Shown here piece after piece: positions 19,618 to 27,410 of a stretch of 41,604 nt of DNA; within the stretch, counting starts at the first letter, position 1, and every line of letters starts with the position of its first letter. The notes beneath the pieces are model-generated. The model was given only the letters and a program-made list of their open reading frames with translations. It had not been told where the DNA came from and searched no databases. The translations under genes and the position numbers were made by a program. Source of the DNA: an uncultured Bacilli bacterium (lineage in GTDB: Bacteria > Bacillota_I > Bacilli_A > RF39 > UBA660); the NCBI GenBank assembly GCA_944351765.1, contig CALVPR010000011.1, positions 1-41,604 on the forward strand. The letters run 5' to 3'.

Positions 19618-20160
19618 CTATTCATTTACCTTGACCATTGCAGGTCTAATAACTCTATCTTTATATATATAACCTTTTTGGAAAACTTCAAGAACTATTC
19701 CTGATTCTTTATCTGGATTACTTTCTTTCATAACAGCTTGATGATAAGTTGGATCAAACACTTTTCCAAAAGCTTCTATTTCTTTTACTTCAAATTTATC
19801 AAGCATATTCTTAATTTGTGTATATACCATTTTAAATCCTTCTAAAAATTTAGAAACATCATCATCTAAATTATCATCATCCATCTTAATAGCTCTTTCA
19901 AAATTATCTAATATTGGAAGAAATTCTCTAACAATATCTTCTTCTGAATATTTAAGCATTCTACTTACTTCTTCTTCTTTTCTTCTTTTATAATTCATAA
20001 GTTCTGCCTGATTACGAAGTAATGCTTCTTCTAATTTTTTTACTTTATCTTCTAAAATACTATTATTATTTATTTTTTCTTCAGTTTTTATTTCCTCTTG
20101 TTTTTGTTCTTTTAATTCTTCTTGTACACTTTCATGCTTATCTTCTTTATTCTTCTTCAT
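19618..20160 (-). CDS. grpE: nucleotide exchange factor GrpE
   Basis: GrpE releases ADP from DnaK. The 180-residue protein has a charged disordered N terminus and a long coiled coil (about 35-85, including LMNYKRRKEEE). The C-terminal head has the family motif FGKVFDPTYHQAVM and ends KGYIYKDRVIRPAMVKV. The start overlaps the end of hrcA by 14 bases, with GGAGGCG upstream supplied by the hrcA coding sequence, so translation is coupled. Confidence 0.96.
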   Translation of the reverse strand: MKKNKEDKHESVQEELKEQKQEEIKTEEKINNNSILEDKVKKLEEALLRNQAELMNYKRRKEEEVSRMLKYSEEDIVREFLPILDNFERAIKMDDDNLDDDVSKFLEGFKMVYTQIKNMLDKFEVKEIEAFGKVFDPTYHQAVMKESNPDKESGIVLEVFQKGYIYKDRVIRPAMVKVNE

Positions 20161-21154
20161 GGTCGCCTCCTATATTAGACTTGATATAATCTAGAAGTGA
20201 AACTACTCTATCATATTCCATTCTTTTAGGTCCAATTATTGCAATTGTTCCTTCTTCACCATCTATATTATAATGAGTTTTTACAACTGATACTTCATCT
20301 GATAATTCACTATCACTACCTACATATACATTAATACCATTTTTATCTTCCGCTATTTCTCTAATACAATTAGCATCTTCAAATTTACTAAATATTTCTT
20401 TTATTTTTTCTATATCACTAAATTCTGGTTGTTTCAAAAAATTGCTTCTTCCTACAAAATGCACATCACTTTCTTTATTAGTAATTTCACTAAATGCATC
20501 ATAAAAAGTATTATAAATAAGTTCATGTTGACGCACATATTTACCTATTATTGGTTTTACCGAATATTCTAATTTTTCACTTATTTCATCAAGTGGCGTA
20601 CCTACAACCAACTTATTTATTAAATCTACTGTCTTTTTTACTTCTTCGGTAGATACATTTTTAGGTAAAAATAAATTTTTATGTTCCACAAATCCTTTGT
20701 CGGTTATTACCATAGTTAATATTTTATTATCTTCAAGAGGAACTACTTCTACTTTTTTTAATCTATTATCTTTTGCGCCACTTCCTAATACTACCGTAGT
20801 ATAATTAGTAATTTCTGAAACTATCTCAATACTTCTTTTAATGGTATCATTCAAATCCAACGTATTATTGTGAAATATCGTTTGTAATTTAAGCATATCT
20901 TCACCAGTCATATCTTTTGGTTGCATTAAATTTTCAACATAATATTTATAACCTTTTTCACTAGGAATTCTACCTGATGCAAAATGATTTTTCTCTAATA
21001 ATTTTAATTCTTCTAAATATACCATTTCATTTCTTATTGTAGCACTAGAACACTCTAATTTATCACATATCTGATGTGAGCTAATTGGTTTAGCACTTTT
21101 TATATATTCTTCTACAATAAACTTAAGTATATTTTCTTGTCTATTACTAAGCAT
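20147..21154 (-). CDS. hrcA: heat-inducible transcription repressor HrcA
   Basis: HrcA binds CIRCE inverted repeats and represses chaperone operons until heat stress. The 335-residue protein has the N-terminal winged helix (NRQENILKFIVEEYI; HQICDKLECSSATIRNEM) and the C-terminal sensor domain, ending VVSLLDYIKSNI. The start has AGGAAGTGATGAG. A CIRCE lies 13 bases upstream between promoter and start, so the gene represses itself and the following chaperone genes. Confidence 0.96.
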   Translation of the reverse strand: MLSNRQENILKFIVEEYIKSAKPISSHQICDKLECSSATIRNEMVYLEELKLLEKNHFASGRIPSEKGYKYYVENLMQPKDMTGEDMLKLQTIFHNNTLDLNDTIKRSIEIVSEITNYTTVVLGSGAKDNRLKKVEVVPLEDNKILTMVITDKGFVEHKNLFLPKNVSTEEVKKTVDLINKLVVGTPLDEISEKLEYSVKPIIGKYVRQHELIYNTFYDAFSEITNKESDVHFVGRSNFLKQPEFSDIEKIKEIFSKFEDANCIREIAEDKNGINVYVGSDSELSDEVSVVKTHYNIDGEEGTIAIIGPKRMEYDRVVSLLDYIKSNIGGDHEEE

Positions 21155-21167
21155 CTCATCACTTCCT

Positions 21168-21194
21168 TTAGCACTTCCATTATATGACTGCTAA
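21168..21194. promoter_or_regulatory. CIRCE operator (HrcA-binding site)
   Basis: TTAGCACTT, nine bases, then GACTGCTAA on the plus strand, against the consensus TTAGCACTC-N9-GAGTGCTAA. It matches at 16 of 18 arm positions and lies downstream of the hrcA -10 box, the classic repressor position. Confidence 0.92.
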
Positions 21195-21198
21195 AGTA

Positions 21199-21227
21199 AT
21201 TATATTACTATCATTTAGCAAAGTCAA
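21199..21227 (-). promoter_or_regulatory. promoter of the hrcA-grpE-dnaK operon
   Basis: TTGACT (21222-21227) and a perfect TATAAT (21199-21204) on the minus strand with a 17-base spacer, immediately upstream of the CIRCE. Confidence 0.8.
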
Positions 21228-21241
21228 CACCTTTTTGCTAA
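21215..21241. promoter_or_regulatory. degenerate second CIRCE-like element
   Basis: TTAGCAAAG, nine bases, TTTTGCTAA: the same 9-9-9 layout as CIRCE, with the outer halves TTAGCA/TGCTAA intact and the inner triplets changed. It overlaps the -35 region of hrcA and lies between the two divergent promoters. Confidence 0.5.
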
Positions 21242-21252
21242 ATTTTAAAAAA

Positions 21253-21281
21253 TTTACAAATCTTTTAAATTATGATACAAT
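21253..21281 (+). promoter_or_regulatory. promoter of the 21300-21866 gene
   Basis: TTTACA (21253-21258) and TACAAT (21276-21281) with a 17-base spacer. The leader is very short, and AAAGGAGG follows directly. Confidence 0.65.
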
Positions 21282-21299
21282 GCTAAAAGGAGGAATTTT

Positions 21300-21866
21300 A
21301 TGGTTATAGATGAATTAAGAAAATTAAAAAATAATTTTGAAACAACATATTATTGTTGTTATGGTGTACATGCCGAGGAAGATGAACTTTCTTATTTTGA
21401 AATTCAAAATAGTATTAATACTGAACAAGCATTACTAGATATTATTAAATTTATAAAAATATTAATGTACACTTTAGGGGAAAACAAAATTCCCTATGAT
21501 CAATTAGGGTTAAATTTAGAACTAGGAATCCTTGTTAATATTAACCAATGTGATGAAAACGGATTAATAAAAAGTAATTTGAGTAGTTTTAACGACTATC
21601 TTCAAGACATAATTGTTATAAATTGGTATAATTGGTCTTTTACAAACGAAGGTAATGAAATTACCAGAACAATTGAAGATATAAAAAACTATAAGCCTTC
21701 AACATACTATGTTAATTTTAACAAATTCAAACTTCTTCTTAACCAAGAAGGGCTAGATATAGATGTTGATTCTTACCAAGAAATAAAAAATAATATTATT
21801 AATGACCAAAAAACAGTAGGAAAAGTCAGTGTTATTTTTAATCAAGAAAAAAAACACACAAAATAA
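21300..21866 (+). CDS. uncharacterised cytoplasmic protein divergent from hrcA
   Basis: A 188-residue soluble protein with no signal or membrane segment. Features are a twin-Cys YYCCYG near residue 18, a Trp/Tyr-rich centre (INWYNWSFTNEG), and a lysine-rich end. I do not recognise a family. The gene is well formed: a promoter at 21253-21281, AAAGGAGG just before the ATG, and a strong terminator at its end. It shares its upstream region with hrcA, including a CIRCE-like repeat, so it may be part of the heat-shock response, but that is inference from position only. Confidence 0.75.
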   Translation: MVIDELRKLKNNFETTYYCCYGVHAEEDELSYFEIQNSINTEQALLDIIKFIKILMYTLGENKIPYDQLGLNLELGILVNINQCDENGLIKSNLSSFNDYLQDIIVINWYNWSFTNEGNEITRTIEDIKNYKPSTYYVNFNKFKLLLNQEGLDIDVDSYQEIKNNIINDQKTVGKVSVIFNQEKKHTK

Positions 21867-21897
21867 AAAAATGGAGTATAAACAAATCCATTTTTTT
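21865..21897. terminator. bidirectional terminator
   Basis: AAAAAAATGGA and TCCATTTTTTT form an 11-bp stem around an 11-base loop between converging genes (ends at 21866 and 21896), with A/T runs suited to both strands. Confidence 0.85.
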
Positions 21898-22810
21898 ATT
21901 TTATACAATAATTTAACATACTTTTGTATAATTCTCTATCCTTTTCAGGAAAAGCCATTAATATATTTTCATTTAATAAATCATCTAGTTCTATTTTGGG
22001 TTTATAACTATTTAATAGAATTATTTGTCTTAAGATATTATTAAAAGTCTTATAATCATCCAAACTAAATTTTTTATTTTCTATATTTTCTACAATACTA
22101 TTCTCTATAACTACTTGTTTAGGTTCTTCTTTTTCAATATAAGAATAAGAAACTTGATTATTAAATTCAGGAAATGCTTCTTTTCTTAATTCATTAACAC
22201 TAACCCCAACATTATCATTAACAGAAACTGTTTTTACTTTTAATATATATGCATACACACTATTACTAATCCAATTAATAACAGTAAATACAATCCATAG
22301 TATAAATACTAACATTGATAATTCCAATAATGAAACAACTTCTTTATCTGTATAAATACTACTAGCAGTAAATATGTCTATATTATTAGTAGATATCACA
22401 TAGAGAATCATTAAAAAGAAATAAAAGATAGAAAAGAAAGCAATTATATTAATATTTTTATAACTTTTTTTCATTTTAAAATTACATAAAGTTACTACCA
22501 ATATTACAGCCATAAATATTAGTACAAATAAATACATTTCAATTGATGGGAAATAAATATTTAAAAATATTCTATTTACTATCTCATCAAAAGTATTAAA
22601 CAAATAATCATTATGTAAAAATAGTGTTATTAAAAATGCCAATATATTTATTAAAAGAATTTTAACAACCATATTTTTTTTTGTTATATTTTTGTTAACA
22701 AACAAGAACAAAGTTATTAGTATAAATATAATAGTTCCTACTAAAACTCTTGATGAAAATATAACATTCATAGCAATTTCTATTTTATCACTAATATTAA
22801 TATAATTCAT
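21896..22810 (-). CDS. polytopic membrane protein of the sortase operon
   Basis: A 304-residue protein with about six hydrophobic segments in the first 190 residues (near 22-40, 47-65, 90-110, 122-142 and 162-187, plus a short one), followed by a cytoplasmic tail of about 110 residues. No family is recognised. It begins 13 bases after the sortase stop with GGGGGGAT, so it is probably co-transcribed with the adhesin and sortase. A role in export or assembly of the surface protein is possible from context only. Confidence 0.7.
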   Translation of the reverse strand: MNYINISDKIEIAMNVIFSSRVLVGTIIFILITLFLFVNKNITKKNMVVKILLINILAFLITLFLHNDYLFNTFDEIVNRIFLNIYFPSIEMYLFVLIFMAVILVVTLCNFKMKKSYKNINIIAFFSIFYFFLMILYVISTNNIDIFTASSIYTDKEVVSLLELSMLVFILWIVFTVINWISNSVYAYILKVKTVSVNDNVGVSVNELRKEAFPEFNNQVSYSYIEKEEPKQVVIENSIVENIENKKFSLDDYKTFNNILRQIILLNSYKPKIELDDLLNENILMAFPEKDRELYKSMLNYCIK

Positions 22811-22823
22811 TTTTATCCCCCCT

Positions 22824-23459
22824 TTATATTCTTTCTAGTATATATATTGTATGTGTAGATTCATCATCTTTGGTACAAGTAATTAATGTTAAAACACTTT
22901 TACTAGGACTTCTTTTAATTATAACACTTCCATCTTTTGAATCTGTGTATATATTAGTTATTTTGTAGGTGTATTTAACATTATTATAATGAATATATGC
23001 CAAATCTCCTTTTTCTAATTTCCATAAATTGCCAAAATAACTATTATAATAGTTCCCTGAATGACCAGCTAAAATAACATTCCCATTAGTTTCATCAGGA
23101 TATGATGATTCCTTTAACATTTTAATATTATTAGTTAAACTATTTAAAGATGAACTTTTATCATAAAAACCTCGTGACAAATTTATTTTAGGTATCTCTA
23201 AAGTTGCTAAATAATATTCGTATGTAGTGTTTTCTGTAACATTTTCATTGTCTGACTCATCATTTACAACATTTTCATTATCATCACTAGTTTCAACATT
23301 TACACTTTCTTCTTCTTTTTTTTCTTCTAACAGAGACAAATTAATTGTACTAAAAACTTCATCTCTTTTAGTAGTAATAAAATTTATACTAATTAGTGTT
23401 ATTCCTAAAAATATAAGAATAACACTAATAGTAATTGTAAAATGTAAATTATTTTTCAT
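22824..23459 (-). CDS. sortase
   Basis: A transpeptidase that anchors surface proteins. The 211-residue protein has an N-terminal membrane anchor (about residues 8-30), an acidic linker rich in Glu, Asn and Asp (45-78) and the sortase domain. The catalytic triad candidates are His133 (ILAGHSG), Cys195 (LTLITCT) and Arg210 near the very end (ILERI). The subclass cannot be assigned with confidence; the short domain with terminal Arg resembles class D or E. The ATG lies inside the end of the adhesin gene (11-base overlap), so its substrate is almost certainly that adhesin. Confidence 0.9.
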   Translation of the reverse strand: MKNNLHFTITISVILIFLGITLISINFITTKRDEVFSTINLSLLEEKKEEESVNVETSDDNENVVNDESDNENVTENTTYEYYLATLEIPKINLSRGFYDKSSSLNSLTNNIKMLKESSYPDETNGNVILAGHSGNYYNSYFGNLWKLEKGDLAYIHYNNVKYTYKITNIYTDSKDGSVIIKRSPSKSVLTLITCTKDDESTHTIYILERI

Positions 23460-24744
23460 TTGTTTTTACATTTTTATATATAAATATTGATCCTAGTGCA
23501 ATTATAACTATTCCTGCAATACTTAATCCCATTGGAGCAAAAGATGATGTAGGTTCTACAGGAACTTCTATCTCTTCATCCGGCTCATCTGGAATTTCAG
23601 GAACTTCTGGTGTTTCTTCAACACGATTATACATTATAACTGACTTTTTAACACCATTTTCTATTATTTCAAAAGTAATTGTTTCCGTAGAAAGTTCATA
23701 ACCTTCTGGTGCTTTTGTTTCACTCAAAGTGTATTTACCAACAGGTAAATTATAAATTATATGTGGTTCATCAGTAGAAACCCAAGTTTCTATAACATTA
23801 CCTTTAGAATCTTTTAATACTAAAGTAGCACCTGGTAATTCCTTTTTAGTGGTAATGTCTTGTTTAGATATAGAAATAATAGTAGTTTCCACATTTAATC
23901 TTACATTAACATTATCTTCTACTGTTATATTATTCGTATAAGGAACAGCTACTGGTTGATATTTTGAATCACTAGCTTTATAAATATAAGTTTCATATTC
24001 TGTACCTACTCCTGATACATTAATATTAAAGTTTGCATCAACTTCATTATATTTGTCAGCCGGAATATAAACCATTAATTTATTATTGTTTTTTGAATAT
24101 AATAACCCTTCTGGTGCATTTTCAAATCTTACAGTATAATCACTTAAATTTGTATCAATTTCTATTACATTTGAAACATAACCTTTTTTGTCTGAAGTTA
24201 ATTGAAAAGATATGTTTTTGTTTTTAATATTTATATAAGGTTTTTCAATTGTTTTAGCAGCTTTTGCATCAGACACTAATTGTCTAATTTTTAATGCAAC
24301 TTGATTATTATTATTAGACGCACTATATACAGCTTGTCTTATAGCATCTACAGTTCCATTTTTATAATCTTGCATCCCGTTAGTATCATCTAAATATAAC
24401 CATAATGCTGATTGTGTTATAAAATAATCAGTTTCCGTTTTATTGTTATATCCCATATTAACTATATATGCAATACCCTTGTCTGCAGTTGCAGATACTT
24501 TAGTATAAGTTTTACCATCTGGTCTTTTTAACATATAATCAATACAGTAAACATATTTACCATCTGCTGTATGTTTAATATGTAAAACTTTAGGTACGTT
24601 TAATGGATTATCATTAGCTTTTTTTGTATAATGATTAATAACTAATTGACTTGGTGCATTAACTACAGCACTAGCAACATAAGTACCTACGAAAAAAGTT
24701 GCTATAACCATAACAAATGCCAATAAAATGTTTTTCCTTTTCAT
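23449..24744 (-). CDS. cell-surface adhesin with thioester and CnaB domains
   Basis: A 431-residue secreted protein. It has a signal peptide (about 1-26) and a thioester-type domain with the Cys/Gln pair Cys67 (YVYCIDY) and Gln111 (TQSALW) expected to form the internal thioester that binds host surface amines. A middle beta domain follows, then a CnaB/SpaA-like domain (about 290-374) with the isopeptide residues Lys294, Glu342 (LSETKAPEGYE) and Asn373. The end is a Pro/Glu linker, a hydrophobic span (about 404-424) and a short basic tail. There is no LPXTG; the region before the span reads VPVEPTSSFAPMG. The start is at 24744 because AGGAGATATTAT precedes that ATG, while the upstream frame has no ribosome site. 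Downstream genes are the sortase and a membrane protein. Confidence 0.85.
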   Translation of the reverse strand: MKRKNILLAFVMVIATFFVGTYVASAVVNAPSQLVINHYTKKANDNPLNVPKVLHIKHTADGKYVYCIDYMLKRPDGKTYTKVSATADKGIAYIVNMGYNNKTETDYFITQSALWLYLDDTNGMQDYKNGTVDAIRQAVYSASNNNNQVALKIRQLVSDAKAAKTIEKPYINIKNKNISFQLTSDKKGYVSNVIEIDTNLSDYTVRFENAPEGLLYSKNNNKLMVYIPADKYNEVDANFNINVSGVGTEYETYIYKASDSKYQPVAVPYTNNITVEDNVNVRLNVETTIISISKQDITTKKELPGATLVLKDSKGNVIETWVSTDEPHIIYNLPVGKYTLSETKAPEGYELSTETITFEIIENGVKKSVIMYNRVEETPEVPEIPDEPDEEIEVPVEPTSSFAPMGLSIAGIVIIALGSIFIYKNVKTNEK

Positions 24745-24776
24745 ATAATATCTCCTCCCCCTTGAAAAGTACCTAT

Positions 24777-24805
24777 ATAATAACACTTTTTTTACTAATT
24801 GTCAA
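24777..24805 (-). promoter_or_regulatory. promoter of the adhesin-sortase operon
   Basis: TTGACA (24800-24805) and TATTAT (24777-24782) on the minus strand with a 17-base spacer. The insertion sequence begins about ten bases upstream of the -35 box and leaves the promoter intact. Confidence 0.7.
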
Positions 24806-24814
24806 ACTTTCACA

Positions 24815-24823
24815 AACATTTGT
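24815..24823. repeat. target-site duplication, left copy
   Basis: AACATTTGT here is repeated exactly at 26195-26203, immediately outside the other end of the insertion sequence. Confidence 0.85.
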
Positions 24824-26194
24824 CAGGATAAACGCATGAAAAAATTTTATATAAATCTATGCTTAAGCATCTAGCATAGATTTTATTTCTTTTGTATTAA
24901 TAATTTTAAATATTTTTTCTAATTCTTCTTCTGTATTCATAGATATTTTATATCTAATTAATTTTAAACTAATATTATAAAAACATTGAACTATTTTAAT
25001 TATATTTAATGCAATTCTTTTTAATATACTTAAATTTTTTGCACCATTTTTTTCTAGGGTAGTATTATCATCTTCCCTAAAAACAATATCTAATGGTGCA
25101 TGCAAATTATTTTCAACTCCCCAATGTTTTCTTACTGCATCTGCAAACATTTTTATATCATTTTCAAAATTTATAATAAAGAATCTCTCTTCGATTATCT
25201 TTTTATCGTTATTTATAAATTCTATAGTTTTCTTTTCATATCCTATTGATTTTAAATTTTTCCATTCTTTATAATTTGTTATCCAATTTATATTATTAAT
25301 CATATAATATTCTCTTTTAATAAATTTACTATGCGATTTTTCTGTTTCGGAATAATATTCTGTTTCTTTTAATAAGTCATTATCGTGGAAATATTCGCTT
25401 ACTTCTTGATAAATTGTACCTTGGTTTGCTTTTAATGCTAAAACATAATCTCCTTTGGCTTTAACAACTGCTTTTACTGTTTCTTTTTGTGTATTTAATG
25501 CGTCTGCAGTTATAATTGAACTACTTAAGTTAAGTTGTTTTATTAATTCTGGTCCCATTGGTATTTCGTTAGATTTTTCGCCTATAAAATCTTGAATTAT
25601 GGACATTCCATAATCATGAGAGTATATACTCATTACATTAGTGGGGGAAATTTTATCTGTTGTTAATTCACTTCTTGAACTTCCATTTATTGTTTTTCCA
25701 TCCATACTTTTTACGTCTTTGTTATTTGATGGTTTTGCTAAATTATCAATTAAATTCATTAAATATTTAACAGTACTAGTATATAATGTGGATGGATTAA
25801 TAATAGAAATAACTCTTTGAATCGTATCATGTGATAGTATTCCAGATGGCAATTCTAAAAATGTTTTTAACCATTTTTCATGAGATACAGCAAAACAATG
25901 AATTTCAATCCAATTATTCGCGTTAGCAAGTATCCCTAGCAAAGTAATGATTACTATATCACTCATATTATGTTTTACTTTATATTGAACTCTTTTATCG
26001 TCTAATTTTTTAGTGATTGTTACAAAATTATTTAATACACTTAAATCTATTTCTTCGTAATTTATATTTAATTTTTTTACCATTTCTCTTATTTCCTCTA
26101 ACTTTTTTGATTTTTTCGCCATTATTATCACCCAATTTATCCTTTTATTAAAGTATAACACAAAAAACGCATAATTTCTCATGCGTTTATCCTG
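24824..26194. mobile_element. complete ISAs1-family insertion sequence
   Basis: A 1371-bp element bounded by perfect 16-bp inverted repeats (CAGGATAAACGCATGA at 24824-24839 and its complement at 26179-26194). It carries one intact transposase gene and is flanked by a 9-bp duplication. The CAGG ends, length and duplication size fit ISAs1. Intact ends and duplication point to recent insertion. It sits between the adhesin promoter and the end of the U32 gene, interrupting neither. A hairpin at about 24853-24883 (AAATCTATGC with GCATAGATTT) overlaps the transposase stop and may terminate it. Confidence 0.92.
24863..26122 (-). CDS. ISAs1-family DDE transposase
   Basis: A 419-residue transposase. 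The N-terminal part (about 45-110) has the DUF4372/H-repeat type region (DIVIITLLGILANANNW, HDTIQRVISII). The catalytic residues lie in MDGKTI (first Asp), ITADALN (second Asp) and the WGVENNLHAPLDIVFREDDN region (Glu), matching the ISAs1 signature. The ATG at 26122 has GGGTGA seven bases upstream. An earlier in-frame ATG reads back toward the inverted repeat and is less likely. The reading frame is intact, so the element may still be active. Confidence 0.93.
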   Translation of the reverse strand: MAKKSKKLEEIREMVKKLNINYEEIDLSVLNNFVTITKKLDDKRVQYKVKHNMSDIVIITLLGILANANNWIEIHCFAVSHEKWLKTFLELPSGILSHDTIQRVISIINPSTLYTSTVKYLMNLIDNLAKPSNNKDVKSMDGKTINGSSRSELTTDKISPTNVMSIYSHDYGMSIIQDFIGEKSNEIPMGPELIKQLNLSSSIITADALNTQKETVKAVVKAKGDYVLALKANQGTIYQEVSEYFHDNDLLKETEYYSETEKSHSKFIKREYYMINNINWITNYKEWKNLKSIGYEKKTIEFINNDKKIIEERFFIINFENDIKMFADAVRKHWGVENNLHAPLDIVFREDDNTTLEKNGAKNLSILKRIALNIIKIVQCFYNISLKLIRYKISMNTEEELEKIFKIINTKEIKSMLDA

Positions 26195-26203
26195 AACATT
26201 TGT
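26195..26203. repeat. target-site duplication, right copy
   Basis: AACATTTGT, identical to 24815-24823, directly after the right inverted repeat. The stop codon of the U32 gene begins two bases later, at 26205. Confidence 0.85.
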
Positions 26204-26204
26204 A

Positions 26205-27410
26205 CTAAAATGTTTTAATACGCATTATGTCATCTTTATAAACTTTATTATCTAGTTTAAATTTTATAGTTTGTTCAGGATGATTTGCTACCTCTAATAT
26301 ATTACCTTCTTCATCATAAATATCAGGTATTTCAAAAGAAAATGTAAGAATATTTGGGCCAAACATTTCTACTTTTGTTCCCTTTTTAAAGTAATTTTTT
26401 TGAGTTACTGTTACTGTATGTGTCTCATCATCATAATCAGTTACAATACCAAGAAAATCTTGATTAGAAACTTCTTGTCTTCCTAAATAATATTGACCAT
26501 CAACTTCAGGAAACTTATTAAAGAATTGTGCTATACTTTCCCTATTAGCTACTCTATTTAAGATATTACTATAATATTCTATTTTATCTTCTGTTAAATT
26601 ATTATTATAATAAGCATCAATTGCTTCTCTATAAGCACTAATAACTGTTGCAATATAATAGTTAGAACGCATTCTTCCTTCTACTTTTAGACTAGTTATA
26701 CCTATGTCTATCATATCACTAATATATCTAATTAAAGATAAATCTTTGGTAGACATTGTAAATTCAGTGTCAGATTCTACTAACTTTTTATTTTTATCAT
26801 ATAATGGGAAAGTCCATCTACATATTTGAGCACATCCTCCACGATTAGCATCTCTTCCTGTGAAATAATTTGATAAAACACATCTTCCTGAATATGAAGA
26901 ACACATTGCTCCATGAACAAAACATTCTATCTCTATTCCTGTTTTATCTATTATTTCTTTTATTTCTTCTTTAGAAGTTTCTCTTCCTAATACTACTCTT
27001 TCACACCCAATTTTCTTCCAAAACAACACATCTTCATAATTTAATGATGATATTTGAGTAGATATATGTAAAGGTATATTTATATTATTATTTTTAACTA
27101 CATCTATTACAAGTGGATCAGATACAATTATTGCATCTACCTTACATTCTTCTAACTTTATTAAATATTCCTTTAAATTATTTACATCTTCATTATGAAA
27201 GACAATATTAACTGTTACATAAACTTTTTTACCTAAATTATGAGCATAATTACAAGCTTCTTTTATTTCTTCAATACTAAAATTTTTAGCATTAGCTCTT
27301 AAAGAGAAATCACACCCACCAATATAACAAGCATCTGCTCCATATAAAAATGCTATTTTTAATTTTTCTAAATTGCCCGCAGGACTTAATAATTCAATTC
27401 TCTTACTCAT
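26205..27410 (-). CDS. U32-family protein, TrhP2-like tRNA uridine-34 hydroxylation factor
   Basis: A 401-residue member of peptidase family U32. In B. subtilis the homologous pair YrrN/YrrO (TrhP1/TrhP2) is needed to hydroxylate wobble uridine 34 of certain tRNAs, after which TrmR methylates it. The U32 signature ECFVHGAMCSSYSGRCVLSNY is visible around residues 167-187, together with NRGGCAQICRWTF, giving the cluster of cysteines seen in YegQ/YrrO. The N terminus ELLSPAGNLEKLKIAFLYG is also typical. The start overlaps the end of the upstream fusion gene by eight bases, with AAGGTGAAG in front, so both form one operon. Its stop is close to an insertion sequence but the gene is complete. Confidence 0.9.
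   Translation of the reverse strand: MSKRIELLSPAGNLEKLKIAFLYGADACYIGGCDFSLRANAKNFSIEEIKEACNYAHNLGKKVYVTVNIVFHNEDVNNLKEYLIKLEECKVDAIIVSDPLVIDVVKNNNINIPLHISTQISSLNYEDVLFWKKIGCERVVLGRETSKEEIKEIIDKTGIEIECFVHGAMCSSYSGRCVLSNYFTGRDANRGGCAQICRWTFPLYDKNKKLVESDTEFTMSTKDLSLIRYISDMIDIGITSLKVEGRMRSNYYIATVISAYREAIDAYYNNNLTEDKIEYYSNILNRVANRESIAQFFNKFPEVDGQYYLGRQEVSNQDFLGIVTDYDDETHTVTVTQKNYFKKGTKVEMFGPNILTFSFEIPDIYDEEGNILEVANHPEQTIKFKLDNKVYKDDIMRIKTF

Noticed and set aside
24863-26182. Transposase starting at the upstream ATG at 26182
   Set aside because: That start lies within the terminal inverted repeat region and has no ribosome site; the ATG at 26122 has GGGTGA.
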